Below are positions 15,721 to 23,730 of a stretch of 26,649 nt of DNA, in pieces; within the stretch, counting starts at the first letter, position 1; the number at the start of each line of letters is the position of its first letter. The stretch comes from a virus. Location: positions 1-26,649 of the IMG/VR virus record IMGVR_UViG_3300027687_000061; one strand, 5' to 3'. The position numbers and the translations under genes are program-made. Under the pieces are notes generated by a model, which saw only the letters and a program-made list of their open reading frames with translations, did no database searches and was not told where the DNA came from.

Positions 15721-15935
15721 AATACAAAAAATTAAAAGAGTATTATGACTTTCAAAGAAAGAAAGAATACAATAGAGAACAATTATTACATGCTATAAAA
15801 CATATAACTAATAAAGCAGATATTGAAATATACTTTGACGAAGTATGGGCTAGACTTAAAGAAAAAGACTATCAAACACCATCAGACGATTGGGTGCCAG
15901 AAGATTCACAATGGCAAATAGAAGGAGAAAAGTAA
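15702..15935 (+). CDS. Small charged protein, function unknown
   Basis: 77 residues, highly charged and probably helical for the first two thirds (LEYKKLKEYYDFQRKKEYNREQLL...), ending in an acidic, Trp-containing tail (DDWVPEDSQWQIEGEK). It overlaps the GNAT by 19 nt and ends 1 nt before the next ATG, whose ribosome binding site AAGGAG is encoded in this gene's last codons. No family is recognised. Confidence 0.6.
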   Translation: MAISKLEYKKLKEYYDFQRKKEYNREQLLHAIKHITNKADIEIYFDEVWARLKEKDYQTPSDDWVPEDSQWQIEGEK

Positions 15936-15936
15936 G

Positions 15937-17025
15937 ATGAAAGCATGGCAAAATGGATATGAATTAGATACACTAATTGATTGGACTAATAAATTTGAAA
16001 CATATAACAAATATTGTTTTAGTCCTTTTAGTAAAGCAAAAAAGAATGGCATGGCAAGTGCTTTAAGTAAAGGTTTATTACACGAACAAGAAGGAGTTGT
16101 TTATGAGGCAAGAACAGCCAAAGCAACATCAAAAGTAAAAATGTTTGGGGCAGGACCAGAGATTGCAAGTGTGATACCTGGTGAAAAAGTAATATCAAAA
16201 ATATCTTATTCAAGTGATACTACTAAAGAAAATATATCTAATATTTTAAAAGATTTTAAAGAACCTACATGGTGTCATATATTTGAAGAAAATACATTTT
16301 TAAAAAATGCAGTAGAAGAATCAGGGTTTAGAAAGATAGGAACAAAGGTAAGTACATTTAGTGATATAGTAGGTGTCTATTATAGAGGCGATAGACAATT
16401 TACTCCTGTGCCTGAAACTGAAAACATTAATATTCTTAAAACTAAATTGAAGTTTGACCATGATGTTATAGATGACTTAGCACAATATCTTATTGATATG
16501 AACTTAGAATATACAAATCACAATAGTAATTATAATAAAGGTAAAGCATGGCAGGCATTATCGTTACTAGGATTTGAAAAAGATAGTACATATGTTGATA
16601 AAATGGCAGACTTAAAAGAAGATAGACCTTTGGTTAAAACAGACCTATATGATAAGTTAGGAAGTAAAGTTGACCACTTTCTAGATAAGATACCAGGTAA
16701 GTTTGATAGAGTTCGTTTTATGACACTTAAACCGGGTGGGGGTGAACTTGCAAGACATACCGATCAGACAGACCCAACATGGGGTACAACCGATGGCAAA
16801 ATGATACGATTACATATACCGCTTAAGACAAACGATAAAGTTATATTTACATCATGGGATAATAATGGTGAAAAACATATTCACAATATGCAAAAGGGAG
16901 AGTGTTGGTTTTTAGACACTAGACGGCCTCACACAGCAATTAACGGTGGTGATGATATTCGTATTCATTTAGTTGCAGATGTATGGGCAAGTGATGATGT
17001 AAGACAGGCTTTACTTTTAAACTGA
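15937..17025 (+). CDS. Two-domain protein: GNAT-like N-terminus fused to a 2OG-Fe(II) hydroxylase
   Basis: 362 residues. Residues 1-155 resemble a degenerate GNAT acetyltransferase: the end WCHIFEENTFLKNAVEESGFRKIGTKVSTFSDIVGVYYRG matches the final helix and strand pair of that fold. Residues about 165-362 are a double-stranded beta-helix dioxygenase of the aspartyl/asparaginyl hydroxylase kind, with His274-x-Asp276 (RHTDQTDP), distal His332 (RRPHTAINGG) and Arg342, so its iron and 2-oxoglutarate residues are complete. A clear AAGGAG lies before the ATG. The acetyl-CoA loop of the N-terminal half is not obvious, so that half may bind instead of catalyse. Confidence 0.75.
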   Translation: MKAWQNGYELDTLIDWTNKFETYNKYCFSPFSKAKKNGMASALSKGLLHEQEGVVYEARTAKATSKVKMFGAGPEIASVIPGEKVISKISYSSDTTKENISNILKDFKEPTWCHIFEENTFLKNAVEESGFRKIGTKVSTFSDIVGVYYRGDRQFTPVPETENINILKTKLKFDHDVIDDLAQYLIDMNLEYTNHNSNYNKGKAWQALSLLGFEKDSTYVDKMADLKEDRPLVKTDLYDKLGSKVDHFLDKIPGKFDRVRFMTLKPGGGELARHTDQTDPTWGTTDGKMIRLHIPLKTNDKVIFTSWDNNGEKHIHNMQKGECWFLDTRRPHTAINGGDDIRIHLVADVWASDDVRQALLLN

Positions 17026-17038
17026 TGTGTGATACAAT
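17010..17038 (+). promoter_or_regulatory. Early-type promoter before the PLP enzyme gene
   Basis: TTTACT (17010-17015), 17-nt spacer ending in TGA, then TACAAT (17033-17038). The -35 box is imperfect, but the extended -10 matches the other early promoters. The expected +1 is 17045, the A of the next ATG. Confidence 0.6.
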
Positions 17039-17044
17039 ATACTT

Positions 17045-17854
17045 ATGCGATTAGATACGCCTGTTGAAGAATATAAATTAAACGGTAGAAACATACTTGT
17101 TAAACGAGATGACCTTATGGGTGATGGTCAAGTATTACCACCTTGGGGAAAGATGGCAGGTATTGACGCCTTACTAGAAAACTTAAATCCTAAATACCCT
17201 TTAATACATCTTGCAGTAAACGGATCGTGGTCTGGTTGGGCATTATCGTATCTATGTAAAAGAAGAGGTATTAAGTTTATCTATGCATATGCACCATCTA
17301 AAACATATTCTCAATTTATATTAGATAAGGCAAAAGAAAATGATTGTGAGTTTCATGAACTGAAACCTAACATGATGGCGATACTTTATAATAGAGTAAA
17401 TTCATATGCTAAAAAGAATGATATACAGATGTTACCATATGCTTTTGACCATATAGATTATCGTAGTAATCTAAAAGAACGAGCTGAAAAAGTATTTAAA
17501 GAACATTTAGTAGATCATTTAGTTATATCAGCAGGGTCAGGTGTAACAAGTTCTGGTATAGTACAGGCATATCAACCAGGTAATGATTTATTTTCTAACT
17601 CAAATAAACAAGCACATATTATTACAGTATCAAATATCAATACAATATATGAAAAGTACAAAAGTCATAGTATTGCTTCAAGTTCTATTAATGTGGATAA
17701 AACAAAATATGAATTTGATGATATGATGAATGAGTATGAAGTGCCTTTTCCTTGTAACGGAACATGGGATCGAAAAGCATGGTGGTGGTTAGAACAAACA
17801 GAAAACAAACTAAAGGGTGATATATTATTCTGGAACATAGGTGGTAACATATGA
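17045..17854 (+). CDS. PLP-dependent enzyme of the ACC deaminase / D-cysteine desulfhydrase type
   Basis: 269 residues of fold type II PLP enzymes. The TPVEEYKLNGRNILVKRDDLMG opening is the family's usual start. The PPWGKMAGIDALL stretch carries the probable PLP lysine (about residue 40) in the place of the common G-N-K motif. SAGSGVTSSGIVQAY would bind the phosphate, and ILFWNIGGN closes the domain. It is shorter than bacterial ACC deaminase (about 335 residues), and the usual catalytic Asn before the Lys is replaced, so the reaction may differ. It begins at a predicted transcription start without a ribosome binding site and overlaps the next gene by 4 nt. Confidence 0.75.
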   Translation: MRLDTPVEEYKLNGRNILVKRDDLMGDGQVLPPWGKMAGIDALLENLNPKYPLIHLAVNGSWSGWALSYLCKRRGIKFIYAYAPSKTYSQFILDKAKENDCEFHELKPNMMAILYNRVNSYAKKNDIQMLPYAFDHIDYRSNLKERAEKVFKEHLVDHLVISAGSGVTSSGIVQAYQPGNDLFSNSNKQAHIITVSNINTIYEKYKSHSIASSSINVDKTKYEFDDMMNEYEVPFPCNGTWDRKAWWWLEQTENKLKGDILFWNIGGNI

Positions 17855-18837
17855 AAATCTGTTTTGCAAGCTTAAGAAAAAAGATTAACTATACAGATGT
17901 ATTAGAATATGGTATGGATGTTTTTTATGAATCTTTTAGATATTATAAAGACAACAATCCACAACATGAATATTCTTATTATAATTTTGCATGGGGTGGT
18001 AAAGGGGCAGAAAGAAATCCTGATGTTATAAAGAATGCTGATATTATTATATTTCCTGCTGTACAAGAATTTATTTACTTTGCAAATGCTATGCATCCTA
18101 GAGACATAGAGAAATCTCAAAGTGAGATTAGAAAAACATATGACCATCTAAACAATAAAGATATCATACTACTTACACAAGATAGAGGTGTTGATGAAAA
18201 GTTAGTCATGCAGTATACCTTTGAAAACGAAGTTAAACCGAAGTCGTTTAAAGTAATAGATGAAATGGATTTTACATTATGTCTACAGGGTTTAAAATAC
18301 CACTTCATTAAAAACTATTTTAGATTTGAAACAGATAAAAATACAGATTTTGTTTATTGGGGATCTGATAAGAGTAAGGTTGCTGGAGGTGAAAAGTCTG
18401 GTGATAGTAGATTAAGTATTATTAAGTCTATTGTAAAAAATAAAGAAATCAGTTCTACCATTATAGGTAGATGGCCATTTAAAGTAGAAAAGAAATGGAT
18501 ACCCTTGAAAGAGACTTTAGGTTATCTAGATAAAAGTTATAGTACATTATGTTTTAACTGGATAGATCAAACTGCCGTAACCGGTAGATATCATGAGGCT
18601 TTGGCGTGTGATGTCTTTCCGTTTGTCTGGAAAGATTATGATACTAATAACATACTAGTTTCGGATAAATTTCAAAGGTGCTTTACAATTGATGAATTTT
18701 ATGATAAGATAAAGTATATTATTAAAGATGGTAATATGTTAAACAAGATTAAAAGTGATTTTCTAGATAAACTACCTAGTCAAGAACAATACTATAAAGA
18801 ATTTGAAAAGATATTAAATGATTATATTAAAAGATAA
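17851..18837 (+). CDS. Glycosyltransferase-like protein (tentative)
   Basis: 328 residues. The layout suggests a two-domain GT-B-like protein: an N-terminal half with MKICFASLR and DIIIFPAVQEF strands, then a second half with FVYWGSDKS, SSTIIGRWP, and GRYHEALACDVFPFVWKDYD, where the Glu-Ala-x-Ala-Cys pattern resembles the nucleotide-sugar 'E...G' site of many glycosyltransferases. This is weak evidence. Neighbours are a PLP enzyme and a dehydrogenase. If correct, it could glycosylate phage DNA, a phage product or an envelope component. Confidence 0.5.
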   Translation: MKICFASLRKKINYTDVLEYGMDVFYESFRYYKDNNPQHEYSYYNFAWGGKGAERNPDVIKNADIIIFPAVQEFIYFANAMHPRDIEKSQSEIRKTYDHLNNKDIILLTQDRGVDEKLVMQYTFENEVKPKSFKVIDEMDFTLCLQGLKYHFIKNYFRFETDKNTDFVYWGSDKSKVAGGEKSGDSRLSIIKSIVKNKEISSTIIGRWPFKVEKKWIPLKETLGYLDKSYSTLCFNWIDQTAVTGRYHEALACDVFPFVWKDYDTNNILVSDKFQRCFTIDEFYDKIKYIIKDGNMLNKIKSDFLDKLPSQEQYYKEFEKILNDYIKR

Positions 18838-19603
18838 AAAAGATATTAAATTTGCACCAGATACATTCTTAAATGATTATGAATGGGAATCTCATGGTCA
18901 GTATGATAGTTTAGATTTTATTAATCCTAATGTAAAAGTATTGTCAGTTCAATTTTCTAAAGTAGGAGAAAAGAGTTACAAAGCATTTCCTAACTTAGAG
19001 TGGATCATAGTTAGACAACATGGGTTTGATAATGTGAACTTAGAAGAATGTGAAAAAAGAAATATAGGCGTTGTTAATACAAGACCATTCTCACAGTCAA
19101 CAGCAAACTGGATTAATCAATATATTATACCAAATGATAATGTTGCGATTGTTGGGTATGGTGATATAGGTTCTAAAGTAGAAGCAGTTAATTATAAAGT
19201 GTTTAAAAGAAGTGATAGTATTGATAATCTTTCAGAGTTTAATACTTTAGTTGTAGCAGTTCAACCAGAAGGTAATGATAATCTTATTAATGATAGTGTT
19301 TTGAAAAACTTTAAAGGTAAACTAATATCAGTTAGTCGCTCTAATGTTATTGATAATTACGCTCTACATGAAAACATTAATAATATATCTCATGCTTATG
19401 TTGATACCTTAGATAGTAATTTAAGAGAAGAACTATTAGAAACTAAAAAGGTAACTTATACTAAACACACAGCCTTTGAATACAACTTTACATATGAAAA
19501 CAATACACAATACTTTATTAACTTACAAAACACAATTGATAAGTGTCTAGATAATAATATTGATAACGCTATTCTATCAAGAGGAGAGAGGGTACTATTT
19601 TGA
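18818..19603 (+). CDS. D-2-hydroxyacid dehydrogenase-like NAD-binding protein
   Basis: 261 residues. The segment LEWIIVRQHGFDNVNLEECEKRNIGVVNTRPFSQSTANWI follows the pattern of phosphoglycerate and other 2-hydroxyacid dehydrogenases (gaGxDNxdl..c...gi.v.N.p). VAIVGYGDIGSKV is a Rossmann dinucleotide loop (GxGxxG, about residue 113), and the late part has ISVSRSNVIDNYAL and SHAYVDTLDSN. It is about 50-60 residues shorter than usual, and the typical catalytic His near the end is only loosely matched (KHTAF). It may therefore be a specialised or non-catalytic relative. It overlaps the preceding gene by 20 nt. Confidence 0.65.
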   Translation: MIILKDKKDIKFAPDTFLNDYEWESHGQYDSLDFINPNVKVLSVQFSKVGEKSYKAFPNLEWIIVRQHGFDNVNLEECEKRNIGVVNTRPFSQSTANWINQYIIPNDNVAIVGYGDIGSKVEAVNYKVFKRSDSIDNLSEFNTLVVAVQPEGNDNLINDSVLKNFKGKLISVSRSNVIDNYALHENINNISHAYVDTLDSNLREELLETKKVTYTKHTAFEYNFTYENNTQYFINLQNTIDKCLDNNIDNAILSRGERVLF

Positions 19604-20679
19604 CCGATATACTACAAGAAACACATGACAGTTGGAAAACAAAAGGTTTTCCTTTTTATCCTACAAATGAAAAGTGGCGTAAAGAAATCTTTAATCTATT
19701 AGTAAACTTTAGACGAGACACACTTATTGATAGAAAGAATAAAGTTATAGGTCAATCAGCACATGGTCTTAATCTTGCATGGTCGTATATGGAACACGCT
19801 TGGGGTATTAAGTGTGGTAAGATGAAAACACCTATGGAGATATGGGAAGATGAAGAACATCTTAAAAAAGGATTAAACAAAATATTAACAGGCACATTCT
19901 TTCAAAAGAAACCTGCACACAAAATTACAGAATCAGATATGCGTTCTATGTTAAGACGATATACTGGTACTCAAATGGTTTCTAATTTTAGACCTACTGC
20001 AGCTGCAGCTCTTTATGATGTATTCGTAGATAAAGATAGTCCACTTGAAGGTACTGTTGCAGGTACAGTATGGGATCCATCTATGGGTTATGGTGGTCGA
20101 CTACTTGGTGCGATTGCTGCTGGGGTAAACTATATCGGTACTGATCCATGTATTCCTACTTATGAGGGTCTAGAAGGTATATTAAAAGACTTTGGTAATA
20201 CTCACAATACATATTCATTAAACAGACAAGGTAGTGAAACATTTATACCAGAAGATGAAAGTCTTGATTTTGTATTTACAAGTCCACCTTACTTTGGTTG
20301 GGAAGCATATGGTGACGAACCAGAACAATCTAGTATTAAGTTTGATACATCAGAGATGTGGAAAGAACACTTTTTAAAACAGACTATTGCCAATGCTCAC
20401 AAAGGTCTTAAAACTGGCAAAAACCTTGCGTTGAATGTTGCGAATACAAAACAGTACAAGACATTTGAAGAAGATACTGTAGCACTCTCAAAATCAGTAG
20501 GATTTGAACACACAGACACATGGTGGCTATCTCTTAGTACTCAACAAGGAGGATCTGCTGTATCAACCCTAGACGGTGATATTACTGAAACTAAACAAAA
20601 ACAACAATACATGGGCGAATTTGAAAGACCTGACATACCAGGTCGTAAGTTTGAACCAGTTTTTATCTTCAAAAAGTAG
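19600..20679 (+). CDS. DNA methyltransferase (N6-adenine or N4-cytosine type)
   Basis: 359 residues with a TTG start overlapping the previous stop (TTGA) and GAGGAG upstream. The AdoMet site is DPSMGYGGRLLGA (about residues 159-171, motif I) and the catalytic motif IV is TSPPYFGWEAYG (about 226-237). The order motif I then IV suggests the gamma-type layout. The (S/N/D)PPY core cannot separate N6-adenine from N4-cytosine activity. No restriction enzyme gene adjoins it, so protection of phage DNA or epigenetic control is more likely than a restriction system. It ends the accessory run, followed by two hairpins. Confidence 0.85.
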   Translation: MTDILQETHDSWKTKGFPFYPTNEKWRKEIFNLLVNFRRDTLIDRKNKVIGQSAHGLNLAWSYMEHAWGIKCGKMKTPMEIWEDEEHLKKGLNKILTGTFFQKKPAHKITESDMRSMLRRYTGTQMVSNFRPTAAAALYDVFVDKDSPLEGTVAGTVWDPSMGYGGRLLGAIAAGVNYIGTDPCIPTYEGLEGILKDFGNTHNTYSLNRQGSETFIPEDESLDFVFTSPPYFGWEAYGDEPEQSSIKFDTSEMWKEHFLKQTIANAHKGLKTGKNLALNVANTKQYKTFEEDTVALSKSVGFEHTDTWWLSLSTQQGGSAVSTLDGDITETKQKQQYMGEFERPDIPGRKFEPVFIFKK

Positions 20680-20685
20680 ATAAAA

Positions 20686-20707
20686 AGTGCGACATTCTGT
20701 CAGCACT
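20686..20707 (+). other. Stable hairpin just after the methyltransferase stop
   Basis: AGTGC-GACA around a TTC loop pairs with TGTC-(A)-GCACT, giving nine base pairs with one bulge. No T-run follows directly, so alone it is not a classic terminator. It may stabilise the 3' end or assist the next hairpin. Confidence 0.55.
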
Positions 20708-20712
20708 CTATA

Positions 20713-20742
20713 AACCCTTGAAAAATAAGGGTTATTTTATTT
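20713..20742 (+). terminator. Probable intrinsic terminator of the accessory operon
   Basis: AACCCTT/AAGGGTT stem (20713-20719 with 20727-20733) around an A-rich loop, then ATTTTATTT. It lies just before the tandem promoters at 20764 and 20860. Confidence 0.6.
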
Positions 20743-20763
20743 CAAAATAAACGGTAATAATGC

Positions 20764-20792
20764 TTGACATTTACACCGATTGGTGATAGCAT
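20764..20792 (+). promoter_or_regulatory. Promoter P1 of the VWA/HExxH gene
   Basis: TTGACA (20764-20769), 17-nt spacer ending TGA, then TAGCAT (20787-20792). The expected +1 is 20799, which is the A of an ATG opening a 26-codon frame that closes inside P2. Confidence 0.75.
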
Positions 20793-20859
20793 AGCATCAT
20801 GTTAGAAAAATCATTGAAAAGCAACACTTTTTTTATTTTCAAAAAAACGGTATTAGTGC

Positions 20860-20888
20860 TTGACATTTACACCGATTGATGATAGCAT
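20860..20888 (+). promoter_or_regulatory. Promoter P2 of the VWA/HExxH gene
   Basis: TTGACA (20860-20865), 17-nt spacer ending TGA, then TAGCAT (20883-20888). The expected +1 near 20895 leaves about 5 nt before the ATG at 20900 and no ribosome binding site. Confidence 0.75.
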
Positions 20889-20899
20889 AGCACCATATT

Positions 20900-23284
20900 A
20901 TGAAAAACATGAAAACAAACAACATTAACAATCAGGCAAAATCTTTTCTTGCCAAATTACTTGCGACTGAAAATATATCAGTTGAACACAAAAAAGTAAA
21001 AACAGCTTACTTTGATGTTAAGCATAGATTACTTGTATTACCTATATGGAAAAATATGAATGAAGATATTACAGACTTATTAATATCACACGAAGTCGGT
21101 CATGCATTATTTACACCATCATCAGGATGGCAAGATGCTGTTACTAAAAAAAAGATTCCACATTCTTTCTTAAATGTTGTTGAAGATGCTCGTATCGAGA
21201 AGTTAATCAAAAGAAAATATGCAGGTTTATCACAAACATTTATTAGAGGTTATAGAGACCTTATTAATAATGACTTTTTTGGTACTAAAGATAAAGACCT
21301 TGATGATATGCTTCTTATTGATAGATTAAATGTTCATTTTAAATCTTCTCATGTAGAAAGTCCTATTACATTCTCTGATGATACTGAACTTGACTTTGTT
21401 AATAGAATGGAAAAGTTAGAGACATTTGATGATGTGATTAATCTTGCTGAAGAATTATCAAAGTATTGTAAAGAAGAAGCTGAAGAAAAACAAAAAGAAA
21501 TGGAATCTGAAACTGCTGACGATGGCGACTATGATGGCGAAGAAGATGAAGATATGAGAGACGGCGAAAGTCAATCTCAACCTGATGATAACAAAAAAGA
21601 AGAAGAAGAAAAATCAGGTTCTAAAAAATCAGATGAAGAAGGCAAAGAAGATAAAGAAGAAAAAGATACAGATCAAAAAGATCCTATTAATTCAGATGAT
21701 CCAAAAGGCGGTCAACAGAGTGATGAACAGTTAGAGGGTCCACCTTCACAACCTGCAAAGATACCAGAAGATATATCTGCTGAAACTGATAAGTCTTGGG
21801 AAAACAAAAAAGAAAATTTATTAGATCCTGCGTCTAAAGATAATGAATATCTTAATATTCACAATTACAAAAATGTTAATGACTATATTATAGATTACAA
21901 ACAAGTCTTAAAAGATTTTAGTCCAAGATTTAATGTAATTAAAGATACACAAAGATTAAGTTCAATAAACAAACTTCTTTCAGAATACAGAAAGTTTACA
22001 AAATCACAATCTAAAAAAGTTAGTTACATGGTAAAAGAGTATGAAATGAAAAAGTCTGCTTCTGCTTATTCTAGAACCAAACAAGATAAGTCTGGCGTAG
22101 TTGATCCACTTAAACTACACAGTTACAAATACAATGATGATATATTTAAAAGAATGGCAATTACACCTGATGGTAAAAATCACGGTATGATGATGTTTAT
22201 AGACTGGTCAGGTAGTATGCACGATAAGATTACTTCTACTATACATCAATTAATGAATTTAACAATGTTCTGTCAAAAAGTAAATATACCTTTTGAAGTA
22301 TATGCTTTTAGTAATGATGGTTATTCTAATAGAGACCTTGCTAAAGAGGGTAAGAGACATCCTAGTTATCAAGATAATGACATTTCAGTTGATGAAAGAT
22401 TATCTTTAATAAACTTTGTATCTTCTAGAATGAATAGTAAAGAATATGAAAAAGGTATGATTAACTTATTCTTAGTTGCTACTAAAAATGATCCTAGATA
22501 TGATGGATATTTGTCAAGAAAAAAAGTAAGAAACATGGATTTTGTAGAATATAATAAACACATGGCATCAATTGATTGGGTTCGTAACTTACCAAGAGAA
22601 CCTCAAGGATATAGTATGTGTTCTACTCCATTAAATGATTGTATCATGGCTGCAATGCCTATGGTTACTGCTTTCAGAAAAAAATATGCTATTGATAAAA
22701 TGAATACAATCTTTTTAACTGATGGTCATAGTGACGGCAACGATAGAAAGATTTTCTTTAATCCTACCGAACAAGAAATTAAAAACAATTCTATATGTAA
22801 AACTGATCGAGGTTACTTTGTTGGTTATACTTCTTATAAAAGTAATATGATCCTTAGAGATACTAAGACTAAAAAAGAATACTTAGTAGATTCTAGAGAT
22901 ATGACACATAGTTTATTAGATTCTTTAAGAGAAAGAACTGGTACTAAAGTTTTAGGTTTCTATATTTCAAGTGGTAAACAAGTTGATCGTTACACTATGG
23001 ATACCTACTTTCCTAGTTATTCTTATGACGGTAGAAAAACTTTTGATAGAAAAAAAGTAATGGCTGAATTTAGAAAAAATAAATGTCTAGTTGTAAAACA
23101 CAGCATAGGCTATGATGAATTTTACCTCCTTGCTGGGGGTGAGATGCAAGTAACTGATGGTCAAATGGCGACACCATCAGAGAACGCTAAAAAGAGTGAA
23201 ATAAAAAGACTGTTTGCTTCTAATCTAAAAACAAATAGAGATAGTCGAATAGTCTTAAATAAATTTATTTCGCAAGTCGCTTAA
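20900..23284 (+). CDS. CobT-like protein: HExxH metallopeptidase-like domain plus VWA domain
   Basis: 794 residues, the largest gene here. Residues 1-190 hold SHEVGHALF (His64-Glu-x-x-His68) and downstream VVEDARIE (Glu95/Glu99), the layout of a zinc metallopeptidase. Residues about 195-300 are an acidic Glu/Asp/Lys/Ser linker. The C-terminal half has a von Willebrand A domain with the MIDAS start MFIDWSGSM (about 435-440) and later TDGHSDG. The acidic-linker-VWA build is that of CobT, the partner of the CobS AAA+ ATPase, and an ATPase of that type lies just downstream. In marine phages these pairs are named after cobalt chelatase, but no cobalamin gene is nearby. A protein-remodelling complex seems more likely. 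That is inference. Confidence 0.8.
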   Translation: MKNMKTNNINNQAKSFLAKLLATENISVEHKKVKTAYFDVKHRLLVLPIWKNMNEDITDLLISHEVGHALFTPSSGWQDAVTKKKIPHSFLNVVEDARIEKLIKRKYAGLSQTFIRGYRDLINNDFFGTKDKDLDDMLLIDRLNVHFKSSHVESPITFSDDTELDFVNRMEKLETFDDVINLAEELSKYCKEEAEEKQKEMESETADDGDYDGEEDEDMRDGESQSQPDDNKKEEEEKSGSKKSDEEGKEDKEEKDTDQKDPINSDDPKGGQQSDEQLEGPPSQPAKIPEDISAETDKSWENKKENLLDPASKDNEYLNIHNYKNVNDYIIDYKQVLKDFSPRFNVIKDTQRLSSINKLLSEYRKFTKSQSKKVSYMVKEYEMKKSASAYSRTKQDKSGVVDPLKLHSYKYNDDIFKRMAITPDGKNHGMMMFIDWSGSMHDKITSTIHQLMNLTMFCQKVNIPFEVYAFSNDGYSNRDLAKEGKRHPSYQDNDISVDERLSLINFVSSRMNSKEYEKGMINLFLVATKNDPRYDGYLSRKKVRNMDFVEYNKHMASIDWVRNLPREPQGYSMCSTPLNDCIMAAMPMVTAFRKKYAIDKMNTIFLTDGHSDGNDRKIFFNPTEQEIKNNSICKTDRGYFVGYTSYKSNMILRDTKTKKEYLVDSRDMTHSLLDSLRERTGTKVLGFYISSGKQVDRYTMDTYFPSYSYDGRKTFDRKKVMAEFRKNKCLVVKHSIGYDEFYLLAGGEMQVTDGQMATPSENAKKSEIKRLFASNLKTNRDSRIVLNKFISQVA

Positions 23285-23304
23285 TTGATAAAGGAGAATA
23301 TATT

Positions 23305-23547
23305 ATGGAAAATAATACAATCAAACTAACGCCGTCCCAAGAATCGTTTGTTAAAACTGCAAATGAGCAGGGCTTTACAAACACAATTACTAGAAAGGAT
23401 ATCATATCCTTAAAAAGTAGTCATAGTGTAAAGTGGCCAACTTGGTTAGTGAAGAATACTGCTTATAGAGTAGGCAGAGCTTCATACAGTTTACCTACAA
23501 TAGGTCAAACTATGGAATCAGATACTACTGAAACTGTTAGTGAATAA
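23305..23547 (+). CDS. Small protein equal to the N-terminal domain of the downstream AAA+ ATPase
   Basis: 80 residues with AAAGGAG before the ATG, 20 nt after the VWA gene. It aligns with residues 1-70 of the ATPase at 23731: both have TxxQ, then (I/V)(S/T)R-(K/T)-(D/E)-I, a K-x-P-(T/S)-WL segment, (Y)-(R/K)-V-(G/D)-R and Y-(S/A)-LP followed by a Gly. This is a free-standing copy of a putative substrate- or partner-binding domain. It may compete for or adapt the same partner. The C-terminal tail is short and acidic. Confidence 0.7.
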   Translation: MENNTIKLTPSQESFVKTANEQGFTNTITRKDIISLKSSHSVKWPTWLVKNTAYRVGRASYSLPTIGQTMESDTTETVSE

Positions 23548-23560
23548 TCAAAAAATCAAA

Positions 23561-23585
23561 ATGTGGGGGTTTTTGACCCCCATAT
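23561..23585 (+). terminator. Ten-base-pair hairpin between the two CobS-domain genes
   Basis: TGGGGGT/ACCCCCA around TTTTG, extended by further A-T/G-U pairs. No T-run follows on this strand, but a T-rich stretch would follow on the opposite strand. It could be a weak terminator or an mRNA-stabilising end for the VWA transcript. Confidence 0.5.
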
Positions 23586-23662
23586 CGACTAAAAAGAACA
23601 AAGAACGAACAAAGAAAATGAAAAAAGCGCAGAAAATAACGATAAAAAAATGGTTAATATGC

Positions 23663-23691
23663 TTGACTAATGCTTTAATTCATGATAGCAT
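23663..23691 (+). promoter_or_regulatory. Promoter of the CobS-like ATPase (third copy of the repeated promoter)
   Basis: TTGACT (23663-23668), 17-nt spacer ending TGA, then TAGCAT (23686-23691). It shares TGCTTGAC and TGATAGCATAGCACCATA, at identical spacing, with the two promoters at 20764 and 20860, while the spacer sequence differs. Confidence 0.75.
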
Positions 23692-23730
23692 AGCACCATA
23701 CTAAAAAACTACTTTATGAAAGGACTACAA

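Larger units (their letters stand above)
20751..20900 (+). repeat. Tandem 54-nt promoter repeat, 96-nt period
   Basis: Two copies (20751-20804 and 20847-20900) start ACGGTA and run through TTGACA to the first bases after the -10 region. They differ at five positions out of 54. Only the region around each promoter is repeated, not the A/T-rich filler between. A third, more diverged copy lies at 23660-23700. Confidence 0.85.

Noticed and set aside
20759-20769. TGCTTGACA resembles the T4 MotA box (TGCTTtA) of middle promoters
   Set aside because: It lies 17 nt from the -10 box, at -35, where it forms a perfect TTGACA. A MotA box is centred near -30 with a shorter gap. No motA-like gene is seen in the window.
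23618-23704. 28-codon frame (MKKAQKITIKKW...) across the third promoter copy
   Set aside because: It has a weak start context and is read in a different frame from the mini-frame at 20799; probably incidental.
23716-23730. Upstream ATG at 23716 as the ATPase start
   Set aside because: AAAGGA lies between the two ATGs, in position for 23731, and the shared N-terminal domain begins there.
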